Below the pieces are notes generated by a model. The model searched no databases and was not told the DNA's origin. It saw only the letters and a list, made by a program, of their open reading frames with translations. A DNA stretch of 64,000 bases, taken from Candidatus Saccharimonadota bacterium (GTDB taxonomy: Bacteria > Patescibacteriota > Saccharimonadia > Saccharimonadales > Saccharimonadaceae). Below, piece after piece: positions 57,622 to 64,000 of the stretch. The stretch covers positions 496,001 through 560,000 of the forward strand of contig OX335598.1 of assembly GCA_946893605.1 (NCBI GenBank). The letters run 5' to 3'. The first letter of the stretch is position 1. The number at the start of each line of letters is the position of its first letter. The translations under genes and the position numbers were made by a program.

Positions 57622-57936
57622 TTATTTCCACTGTCGCGTCTGGTTGATCTTGTGCTTCTCAAAATACACTTCCGCCAAATTGACGTCAAACCGATTTGCC
57701 AATTTCATCAAATAGTTCAGCACGTCCGCAAACTCCTCGCGCAGATTGTCGTGGTTATCAGGTCTTTTTTCTCCCTTAAATCCTGTCTCTTTGCGAATCG
57801 CCTTCGCCAGCTCGCCAACTTCCTCGGCTAACAATAAGAATACTTCAGTGACAGAATTTTTATCCCAACCTTTCTCCTTACAAGTTTGATCGAGGTGTTT
57901 TTGTAATTCAGTTAAGCTTATTGTTTGTGGATTCAT
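57622..57936 (-). CDS. MazG-like nucleotide pyrophosphohydrolase
   Basis: 104 residues. The metal-binding pattern LLAEEVGELAKAIRKE followed by LREEFADVLNYLMKLA (EExxE ... ExxD) is that of the all-alpha NTP pyrophosphatases. Likely hydrolyses noncanonical (d)NTPs. GAAGGA lies before the ATG and TATAAT at 58037-58042, so it has a ~95-base leader, unlike most genes here. Its first codons are duplicated at 58686-58742. Confidence 0.85.
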   Translation of the reverse strand: MNPQTISLTELQKHLDQTCKEKGWDKNSVTEVFLLLAEEVGELAKAIRKETGFKGEKRPDNHDNLREEFADVLNYLMKLANRFDVNLAEVYFEKHKINQTRQWK

Positions 57937-57963
57937 GGTTTTTCCTTCTTTAATCTTAATTAA
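57905..57963. repeat. Direct repeat copy A (start of MazG-like gene)
   Basis: 59 bases from AATTCAGTTAAGC to TTAATTAA, covering the MazG-like start codon and RBS. Nearly identical to 58686-58742 (two clear substitutions plus small changes in a T/C run). Confidence 0.85.
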
Positions 57964-58036
57964 CTTACACTTGATGGAATATAAACATAGCAGGAAGCAA
58001 GAATCTGCTCGCTATCCAATCCTATTTTTAATTACT

Positions 58037-58042
58037 ATTATA
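58037..58042 (-). promoter_or_regulatory. -10 box of the MazG-like gene
   Basis: TATAAT about 100 bases upstream of ATG at 57936. Confidence 0.5.
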
Positions 58043-58109
58043 CTCTGATTTATCAAACAATATATCACTTTGGTTAAATATTTTTTCCTGTGATAGTCCA
58101 AAATCTCTA

Positions 58110-58140
58110 CCAGCAACTTTTTTATGAAGTTGCTGGTTTT
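58110..58140. terminator. Inverted repeat / terminator after SemiSWEET
   Basis: Ten-pair stem CCAGCAACTT / AAGTTGCTGG with a 7-base loop. T-run is better on the + strand (TTTTG), A/T flank on the other; probably ends the SemiSWEET transcript. Confidence 0.6.
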
Positions 58141-58153
58141 GTTTATATAACTT

Positions 58154-58417
58154 TTATAAAGAAGTAATAAAAGTTAAACCGCCTAATATCACTCCCGCTG
58201 CATTGGGAATGATGAGGATCCAGTCTTTTTTAGGTTCTTTTGTCCAACCATAGATTACCCAAATTAAACAAGAAACTGCTGCGAATAGTGGTTGGAATGG
58301 TTGAGCTTTTTCTCCTTGTAGGTTAGCGATAATTTGTGGAATATATGCAATAAAGACAAGGATCCCAATAAAAGCTCCAATAGATCCGACAAAGCGATTA
58401 ATTTTTTGTTTAGACAT
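58154..58417 (-). CDS. SemiSWEET sugar transporter (PQ-loop)
   Basis: 87 residues from MSKQKINRFVG, three membrane helices: one triple-helix bundle that works as a dimer. The PQ motif is in FIAYIPQIIANLQG, with QPLFAAVSCLIWVIYGWTK typical of SemiSWEETs in lactic acid bacteria and streptococci. The frame opens at 58429, but Met 58417 has GAGG just before it. Promoter is TTGACA, 18 bases, TATAAT, the standard Firmicute form. Likely acquired horizontally. Confidence 0.87.
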   Translation of the reverse strand: MSKQKINRFVGSIGAFIGILVFIAYIPQIIANLQGEKAQPFQPLFAAVSCLIWVIYGWTKEPKKDWILIIPNAAGVILGGLTFITSL

Positions 58418-58437
58418 ATAATACCTCATGAGGTTTT

Positions 58438-58468
58438 ATTATATTATAAAGGAAAAGATGCTGTCAAT
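58438..58468 (-). promoter_or_regulatory. TTGACA/TATAAT promoter of SemiSWEET
   Basis: Perfect -35 TTGACA and -10 TATAAT with an 18-base spacer (a second TATAAT overlaps at 13). The only promoter in the window where I see a full -35 consensus at such spacing. Confidence 0.6.
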
Positions 58469-58487
58469 AATTTTGTGTAAACACTCT

Positions 58488-58632
58488 AGTAGAGTCTTCA
58501 AACAAAGTAACTAAGTAACGTTCCAGAGCCTCCTCGTTAGGAAAAAGAACCTTCTATTTCGTTTGACGTTTGATTTCTTTATTAAGAGACTTAATGAGTT
58601 TTGTCGAATAAATGCTATGCCAAATCTGGTAA
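58488..58632 (-). pseudogene. IS256-family transposase, C-terminal remnant
   Basis: Minus-strand translation gives YQIWHSIYSTKLIKSLNKEI, KRQTK, a stop, then KVLFPNEEALERYLVTLFED. This matches the IS256/Mutator transposase end (STNxIESxNKxxKxxTK, then FPNEESLERFL). Premature stop and missing catalytic DDE domain: dead fragment of ~48 codons. No terminal repeat visible. Confidence 0.75.
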
Positions 58633-58685
58633 GGAAACTGATTTCAGCAATCATACGCGTCAATACTACGAACCAACGCCAAAAA

Positions 58686-58742
58686 AATTCAGTTAAGCTT
58701 ATTGTTTGTAGATTCGTGGTTTCCCTTTTTAATCTTAATTAA
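58686..58742. repeat. Direct repeat copy B (truncated MazG-like start, at lepA break)
   Basis: Copy of 57905-57963. The MazG ATG has become ACG and the coding sequence stops after ~12 codons. It abuts the 3' end of the lepA N-half. Confidence 0.85.
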
Positions 58743-59564
58743 AATATCTCCCTAGCGTTACCGTATCACCCACCCGCGCCTCGCGTGTCGTCTTCAGGTT
58801 TGTCACAATATAGCCAATTTCGCCAGTTTCAAGCGAAGGGTCGGGCTGCATGGCTGGGTTAAGATGACCAACTTCCAGAGCTAGTCCATTTGCGCCAGTC
58901 GCCATCATTCGGATAGACTCACCCTTTTTAATTCGCCCATCAACCACCCGCACGTATAAAATCACGCCACGATAATCGTCATAATAACTATCAAAAATCA
59001 ACGCCCTAGTCGGATCATTAGCCTCGCCAGTTGGCGCCGGAATTTTGTCAACAACCGCATCCAAAACCTTATCTACATTTTGACCAGTTTTAGCAGAAAT
59101 ATGAATAATCTCGTTCTCATCGCAGCCTAGCAAATTAATAACTTGCCTAGATACGCGCGGTATATCGGCGGCCGGCAAATCAACCTTATTCAAGACCGGA
59201 ATAATCGTCAAATCCTGCTCCATCGCCAAGTAAACATTCGACAATGTTTGCGCCTGAATTCCTTGGCTGGCATCAACCACCAATATCGCACCCTCGCAAG
59301 CCTGCAAACTACGCGAAACTTCATAGCTAAAATCGACATGTCCCGGAGTGTCAATCAAATTCAGATCGACATTTTTATATCGCATTCGCACCGGCGCCAA
59401 CTTAATAGTAATGCCTTTTCCCGCTCCAAATCCATCGAATCCAGCAACTGCGACTTCATCTCGCGCTTTTCTACCGTCCCAGTCATCTCCATCATTCGAT
59501 CGGCCAGCGTAGACTTGCCGTGATCAATATGAGCAATAATACAAAAATTCCGAATATTTTCCAT
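58735..59564 (-). pseudogene. lepA: lepA (EF4), N-terminal half (one frame break)
   Basis: GTPase and domain II of elongation factor 4. G1 [18 protein letters not shown]3 LIDTPGHVDFSYE, G4 PVLNKVDLPAAD, G5 HISAKTGQNVD. Frame breaks near 59385-59400; one base restores [15 protein letters not shown]. Ends GEIGYIVTNLKTTREARVGD plus TVTLGRYFN and a stop, exactly at the linker before domain III. ATG overlaps the murJ stop (TAATG). Would yield a ~275-residue GTPase chain. Confidence 0.87.
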
Positions 59565-61216
59565 TAGCCCTTAAACTCCAATCGTCCAAATAACACTTTC
59601 TTCAATCGCGCAAGAATCGGGTCAATTTCTGGCAATTTTAGCCACTTTGAAGCCGCGGCATACGCACCAAAACTGACCAATGAAATGATAACGAATTTCG
59701 GAAAAGCGCTAAAAAAGCTGTCGTCATGATAACGAAACGGCAAAACCAACACACCAATATAACAAACTACACCCGTAACAATTCCAGCGAGTATCATCTT
59801 AAAAATCGCTCGCACAAACGTCATGTCGAATAATTTTGGCATTTGACGATTCATAACCGCCAAAAGAACAACCACTTCCAAAACCGCCACTGTTGATTGA
59901 GCCCAAGCCAATCCATACGCGCCCATTTTCAAGACCATCGACAGAACAATCGCCAAAATAATATTTAAAGTAATCGAGAAAATTGAAATATACAGCGGAG
60001 TTTTCGTATCTTGGCGGGCGTAAAATGCTCGCGCAGCCATGTGATAAATAGTTCGGAACAAAATCGCCACGACCAAACAGCCCAAAATTCCCGCGATTAG
60101 TGGAACACCACCATTACTAATAAAGTGTACAACGTATCCCCTGGTAAAGAAAATCACCACCGACACCGGAAGTGCCATCCAAAAAATAATTCTCAGCAGG
60201 GAACGCAGGTCTTTTTGAAATAGGTCATTTCGACCTTCACCCAAATGCTCGGTTAATTGTGGAAAGGCGGCATTTGAAATCGCCACACCAATAAGGTTAA
60301 TCGGCATCATATGAAGAGTTAAAGCCTGTTGGTACGCCCTAACCGTTCCATCGACCAGGCGCGAGGCTAAATTGACCTCAACCAAGCTAACCACATAATC
60401 CATACCCTGATCAACCGAACGTGCTGGCAGCAAAGATAGGACTTTTCTAAAACCCTTGTTTCGCCAATAGATTTTGAAATTGTAATCAAACCCAAGTCCA
60501 GCCAAACCGACCGCACTGACGATCAATTGTAAAAATGATCCCAAAACCACGCCCAATGCCACGCCCATAATGCCGCCGTCAAAAATCTGCCAGCCGAATA
60601 AATTGACGCCACCGGTAAACCACACCGTACCAATAATAATACCGACGTTATACAGCATTGGTGCCAGCGCACAGAACATAAATCGCCCAACCGCTTGCTG
60701 AATACTAGCAATCACCGCTGCAACCGCAAAGATAAACGGATTAACCGCGATCACCTGCATCATACTGACCGCCAAAGCATGACCAGACTCACTCAGACCA
60801 GGCGCGATTAAATACTTCATCAACGGATCGGCAAAGATAATAATCAACACCGACGCCACCATGGTTATTAGCGCCATAAAATTGATCATGCTAGAGCTAA
60901 TTTGCCAAGCCGACTGCTTATTGCCCTTGACCCAGCGCTCATTAAAAACTGGAATGAACGTCACACTAAGCGCACCGGAAACCAGCACTGCAAACATAAA
61001 ATCTGGCACCATAAAAGCTGCCGTATAGGCATCCAGCCCAACAGGATATCCTGCCGATACTCCATTTTTACTTGGCATATAGGCGGAGTTAAGCAGACGA
61101 TCACGGAAAAACCCCAGCAAGCTCGACAGTAACGTCGAGCTAGCCATAATCGTGGCAACCAATTTCACATTAAGCCGCTGATTTATTTTCGTAACTGTAC
61201 TACGAACGCGCCCCAT
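59564..61216 (-). CDS. murJ: Lipid II flippase MurJ
   Basis: 550 residues, about 14 helices of the MOP superfamily. Signature regions [38 protein letters not shown], and [14 protein letters not shown]. Moves lipid II across the membrane. C-terminal cytosolic tail short. Six bases downstream of ftsH. Confidence 0.92.
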   Translation of the reverse strand: MGRVRSTVTKINQRLNVKLVATIMASSTLLSSLLGFFRDRLLNSAYMPSKNGVSAGYPVGLDAYTAAFMVPDFMFAVLVSGALSVTFIPVFNERWVKGNKQSAWQISSSMINFMALITMVASVLIIIFADPLMKYLIAPGLSESGHALAVSMMQVIAVNPFIFAVAAVIASIQQAVGRFMFCALAPMLYNVGIIIGTVWFTGGVNLFGWQIFDGGIMGVALGVVLGSFLQLIVSAVGLAGLGFDYNFKIYWRNKGFRKVLSLLPARSVDQGMDYVVSLVEVNLASRLVDGTVRAYQQALTLHMMPINLIGVAISNAAFPQLTEHLGEGRNDLFQKDLRSLLRIIFWMALPVSVVIFFTRGYVVHFISNGGVPLIAGILGCLVVAILFRTIYHMAARAFYARQDTKTPLYISIFSITLNIILAIVLSMVLKMGAYGLAWAQSTVAVLEVVVLLAVMNRQMPKLFDMTFVRAIFKMILAGIVTGVVCYIGVLVLPFRYHDDSFFSAFPKFVIISLVSFGAYAAASKWLKLPEIDPILARLKKVLFGRLEFKG

Positions 61217-61222
61217 AGTGTT

Positions 61223-63091
61223 TTACGAATGTAGTTTAGCTTCTTTTGGTAATTTAGTGCCTTTAAGAATCTCGTCAACCTCAGATTCTTCCAGAGTTTC
61301 TTCCTTCAGTAAGGCTTCAGCCAGCTTGTCAAGAAATGAACGATTCTCTTTCAATACCAACATTGCACGATGTTTAGCTTCGGTAATCAATTGCGCGACT
61401 TCCTCATCAATCATCTTCGCAGTCTCATCAGAATACGGACGCTCTCTGGTCATTTTATCGAACATCAAGCCGCCGTTATCTTCGTGGAATACTTGATCGC
61501 GCAAGCCCTTGCCCATTCCTTGCTCAATCACCATATCACGGGCAATTTCAGTCGCTTTTCGCAAATCCGAACCAGCTCCAGTAGTAATTCCGTCATCGCC
61601 GTAAATCAATTGCTCAGCGATTCGTCCGCCCATTGCCCGAGCTAAAATATCCTTAAACTCGTAAACATTCGTGTAGCTCTTATCTTCTGGCGGCAAGAAC
61701 CATGTTACTCCACCGGTACCGCCGCGCGGGATAATCGTAACCTTGTGGACTGGGTCAGAATCAGGCAAGACGTGACCAACAATTGCGTGGCCAGCTTCGT
61801 GATAAGCAGTCAACTCTTTCTCGTGATCGTTCATTATCTTAGTCTTGCGCTCTGGACCAATTGCCACACGCTCAAACGCCTCAGTTAATTCGTCATTTGT
61901 GATCTTCTTCTTATTGCGACGCGCAGCAATGATTGCAGCTTCATTAGCCATATTTGCCAAATCCGCACCAGATGAGCCAGCGGTTTTTGCCGCCAATTTA
62001 TCAAGATCAACAGTTTCATCAGTTGGCTTTTTCTTAAAGTGAACTTTCAGGATTGCCTCACGATCTTTGCGTTCTGGTAATGTAATATTCACACGTCGGT
62101 CAAATCGTCCAGGGCGAAGCAAAGCCGGATCCAAAACATCCGCGCGGTTGGTTGCCGCCAAAACAATAACATTGGTCTCGCCATCAAAACCATCCATCTC
62201 CACCAAAATCTGATTCAGAGTTTGCTCACGCTCGTCATGACCGCCGCCCATACCAGAGCCACGCTTACGACCCACGGCATCAATCTCATCGATAAATATA
62301 ATACACGGGGCATTTTTCTTAGCCTTAGAAAATAGGTCTCGCACTCGGCTAGCACCAACACCAACAAACATTTCCACGAATTCAGAACCAGAAATTGAGA
62401 AGAATGGCACACCAGCCTCACCGGCAACGGCTCGAGCTAGCATTGTCTTACCCGTACCCGGATTACCGACTAATAATACGCCCTTTGGAATCTTTGCGCC
62501 CAAATCTTTATATTTCTTCGGATGCTTGAGAAAATCAACAACTTCCTGCAAATCTTGCTTGGCGTTATCATTTCCAGCGATATCCGTAAACAGAACCTTT
62601 TCTTTATCTTGTCCATACAGGCGAGCCTTACTCTTGCCGAATCCCATAGCTTGATTATTTTGACCCTGAGCTTGGCGCATCATAAACATAAAGAACACCA
62701 CGATAATCAGCACAGGCACGACCATAACCGCCAGGTTCCACATAGTTTCGCCGGTTGTGGATGGTGGAATAACTTTCACCTCAACCTTAGCATCCTTGTT
62801 CAAGCCCTGCTCATAAATGCTACTAGATTCCTTGACTGAATGCTCGGTAGGTTTTGATTGGTCTTTCGGAGTAATCTTAATATCGTTTCCTTGAATCTCC
62901 AATTGAGCAATTTTACCGTCATTTGCTCGACGCACTACATCAGATAATGCAACATCTTTAAGATTTGACGCAGGGAAGAGCGTTGCGTAAAAAATTAACG
63001 CTACAAAAATTATAATTGCCCAAAACAATCCAAATCGTAAAATTTGACTTATTCTATTCTTTCCATTTCTTTGAGGCATCTTAACAGCCAT
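61223..63091 (-). CDS. ftsH: ATP-dependent zinc metalloprotease FtsH
   Basis: About 622 residues. Two N-terminal helices around a small extracytoplasmic domain, AAA domain with [36 protein letters not shown] and [14 protein letters not shown], then the zinc protease [10 protein letters not shown] with the third ligand Asp in [13 protein letters not shown] 63091 chosen; a TTG two codons earlier has slightly better spacing to AAGGA. Degrades membrane and short-lived proteins. Confidence 0.95.
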   Translation of the reverse strand: MAVKMPQRNGKNRISQILRFGLFWAIIIFVALIFYATLFPASNLKDVALSDVVRRANDGKIAQLEIQGNDIKITPKDQSKPTEHSVKESSSIYEQGLNKDAKVEVKVIPPSTTGETMWNLAVMVVPVLIIVVFFMFMMRQAQGQNNQAMGFGKSKARLYGQDKEKVLFTDIAGNDNAKQDLQEVVDFLKHPKKYKDLGAKIPKGVLLVGNPGTGKTMLARAVAGEAGVPFFSISGSEFVEMFVGVGASRVRDLFSKAKKNAPCIIFIDEIDAVGRKRGSGMGGGHDEREQTLNQILVEMDGFDGETNVIVLAATNRADVLDPALLRPGRFDRRVNITLPERKDREAILKVHFKKKPTDETVDLDKLAAKTAGSSGADLANMANEAAIIAARRNKKKITNDELTEAFERVAIGPERKTKIMNDHEKELTAYHEAGHAIVGHVLPDSDPVHKVTIIPRGGTGGVTWFLPPEDKSYTNVYEFKDILARAMGGRIAEQLIYGDDGITTGAGSDLRKATEIARDMVIEQGMGKGLRDQVFHEDNGGLMFDKMTRERPYSDETAKMIDEEVAQLITEAKHRAMLVLKENRSFLDKLAEALLKEETLEESEVDEILKGTKLPKEAKLHS

Positions 63092-63119
63092 TCTCAACTA
63101 ATCCTTTCGCCTATACTAA

Positions 63120-63956
63120 TCAAACTCTCTTTATTATAACACTTCTTAGCGTCAATTTCATCACAATACCGCCGCCAACTTGCCAGCAAGAGCCAGCTTT
63201 TCCAGTTTTTATAGCAATTAGCATACGCTCCAATTGAGAACCCAGCAACGATACATCATAATGTCGTAAAACGTAATAATATAGCAATTCTTGTGCGACA
63301 TTATCATCTATCATCGTCAAAAAATACCGACTCAGGACTTCTCCATCAAACTTTTCTATTTCCTGCTCAATTTCCCCTCTTAATTCTCTCTGTTTTCGCC
63401 ACGCCTCATATACTCCAAGCTTCTGATATTCATCAAGCTCACGATTTATCTTGCGCCTAAATTTATTTCTCTGATACAAGTCGCTTTGATTTGTCTCATC
63501 TTCACACCACTCCAATTTCTGACGAATCGCATATTCATAAATTCTCTGCTTCGTCCAACCATTCATCGGTCTAACTATTTGACTATCACTCATCCCCGCC
63601 AAGCCTCGCCACCTGGAACCACGCTTAAGATTCATCGCTATAGTTTCAACAATGTCATCTCGGTGATGTGCCGTCACTATCACGCCACCAAAATCCGTCG
63701 CCACGCCACGCAAAAATTCATACCGTCTTTGGCGTGCCAATTCTTCACTGGCATCAGCCCCCAGCTTTTCGCGCCGATAAACAAATTGTATTTTATATCT
63801 ATCAGCTAAAGCCTCGACAAATCTAGCATCACTCGCCGAATCCTCACGAATTCCGTGATCAAAATGAGCGACCACCAAATCTTTTTCCGTTCGCGACATC
63901 AAATCCAGCAAAACTACCGAATCAATCCCACCACTGACTGCGATAATATATCTCAC
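63120..63956 (-). CDS. tilS: tRNA(Ile)-lysidine synthetase
   Basis: 278 residues. PP-loop IIAVSGGIDSVVLLDLM, then HFDHGIREDSASDA, VTAHHRDDIVETI and RPMNGWTKQRIYEYA. Adds lysine to C34 of tRNA-Ile(CAT) so that it reads AUA. GTG start at 63956, with a GATAAT box 6 bases upstream. The C-terminal part is short, lacking the usual extra domain. Confidence 0.92.
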   Translation of the reverse strand: MRYIIAVSGGIDSVVLLDLMSRTEKDLVVAHFDHGIREDSASDARFVEALADRYKIQFVYRREKLGADASEELARQRRYEFLRGVATDFGGVIVTAHHRDDIVETIAMNLKRGSRWRGLAGMSDSQIVRPMNGWTKQRIYEYAIRQKLEWCEDETNQSDLYQRNKFRRKINRELDEYQKLGVYEAWRKQRELRGEIEQEIEKFDGEVLSRYFLTMIDDNVAQELLYYYVLRHYDVSLLGSQLERMLIAIKTGKAGSCWQVGGGIVMKLTLRSVIIKRV

Positions 63957-63962
63957 ATATCC

Positions 63963-63968
63963 ATTATC
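63963..63968 (-). promoter_or_regulatory. -10 box, leaderless tilS
   Basis: GATAAT, 6 bases, GTG at 63956. The last ~30 bases of the window hold nothing else I can support. Confidence 0.5.
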
Positions 63969-64000
63969 TCACAATTTACCTAAAACGTATTTGGCAAATT

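Larger units (their letters stand above)
56966..58742. mobile_element. Inserted segment splitting lepA (~1.8 kb)
   Basis: Lies between the end of the lepA N-half (GDTVTLGRYFN stop at 58735) and the ATG of the C-half at 56965. Holds an unknown gene, a MazG-like gene, a SemiSWEET gene, an IS256-type transposase tail and a 57-59 bp imperfect direct repeat. No complete transposon ends seen. Cargo and scars suggest stepwise insertion. Confidence 0.65.

Noticed and set aside
1-64000. CRISPR array, rRNA genes, replication origin, prophage
   Set aside because: No regularly spaced repeats, rRNA sequence, DnaA-box cluster or phage structural genes were seen.
1-64000. Reassigned TGA (Gly) code, as in Gracilibacteria/Absconditabacteria
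   Set aside because: TGA ends pilO, gmk and a prepilin at ATGA overlaps, and reading through would extend proteins past conserved ends.

Overview
The window reads as part of a Candidatus Saccharibacteria (TM7 / Patescibacteria) chromosome. The supporting signs are small, tightly packed genes, many one- or four-base start/stop overlaps, MurT/GatD next to MurA, MurB and MurJ, a type IV pilus and competence gene set, a membrane-tethered Clp-like ATPase, and almost no biosynthetic genes. This placement is inferred from gene content; no database search was possible. TGA works as a normal stop: it ends pilO, gmk and a prepilin gene at ATGA overlaps.

Layout. 0-4 kb: a sensor histidine kinase running off the left edge, a methyltransferase, a lone receiver protein and folD. 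4-5 kb: four tRNA genes (His, Lys, Arg, Gly) and one unknown small gene. 5-10 kb: an alpha-glucan phosphorylase, an HTH-MurA fusion and glyA. 9.8-13.9 kb: a major pilin, then an operon of three prepilins and an RCC1-repeat surface protein. 13.9-21.5 kb: murB, tRNA-Arg, a membrane-tethered double AAA+ protein, murT-gatD and a GT-C glycosyltransferase. 21.5-25.3 kb: tRNA-Pro, gpmA, a Nudix gene, rny, tsaB and tsaE. 25.4-31.6 kb: pilB-pilC-pilM-pilN-pilO, a small membrane gene and a PRC-barrel gene. 31.6-38 kb: recX, an RNA ligase-like gene, recA, a lone prepilin, a PH-domain protein and a large SGNH/VWA/PKD surface protein. 38-42.2 kb: ruvC-ruvA, a DUF262/HNH gene, then ruvB. 42.2-48.9 kb: a lamin-tail surface protein, yebC, comEC, tRNA-Lys, a DUF192 protein, and a RimK ligase with a retropepsin-like partner. 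49-53.4 kb: hrcA-grpE-dnaK-dnaJ with four CIRCE operators. 53.5-64 kb: an LssY_C protein, gmk, a nucleotidase, lepA in two halves, murJ, ftsH and tilS.

The genes form recognisable modules: peptidoglycan synthesis and its amidation; pilus-driven DNA uptake (PilBCMNO, prepilins, ComEC) with recombination (RecA, RecX, RuvABC); heat shock under HrcA; and several large secreted or anchored proteins that suit an epibiont on a bacterial host.

Three things stand out. First, lepA is cut at its domain II/III linker by about 1.8 kb holding an unknown gene, a MazG-like gene, a SemiSWEET transporter and the end of an IS256-type transposase, with a 57-59 bp repeat on both sides of the transporter/IS segment. 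Second, about 20 genes have a TATAAT-like box 6-7 bases before the start codon, so much of the region is probably transcribed without leaders, while the foreign SemiSWEET has a TTGACA/TATAAT promoter and a Shine-Dalgarno. Third, at least 20 single-base frame breaks, many in short homopolymers and many in essential genes, look mostly like sequencing indels; I give the repaired gene extents.
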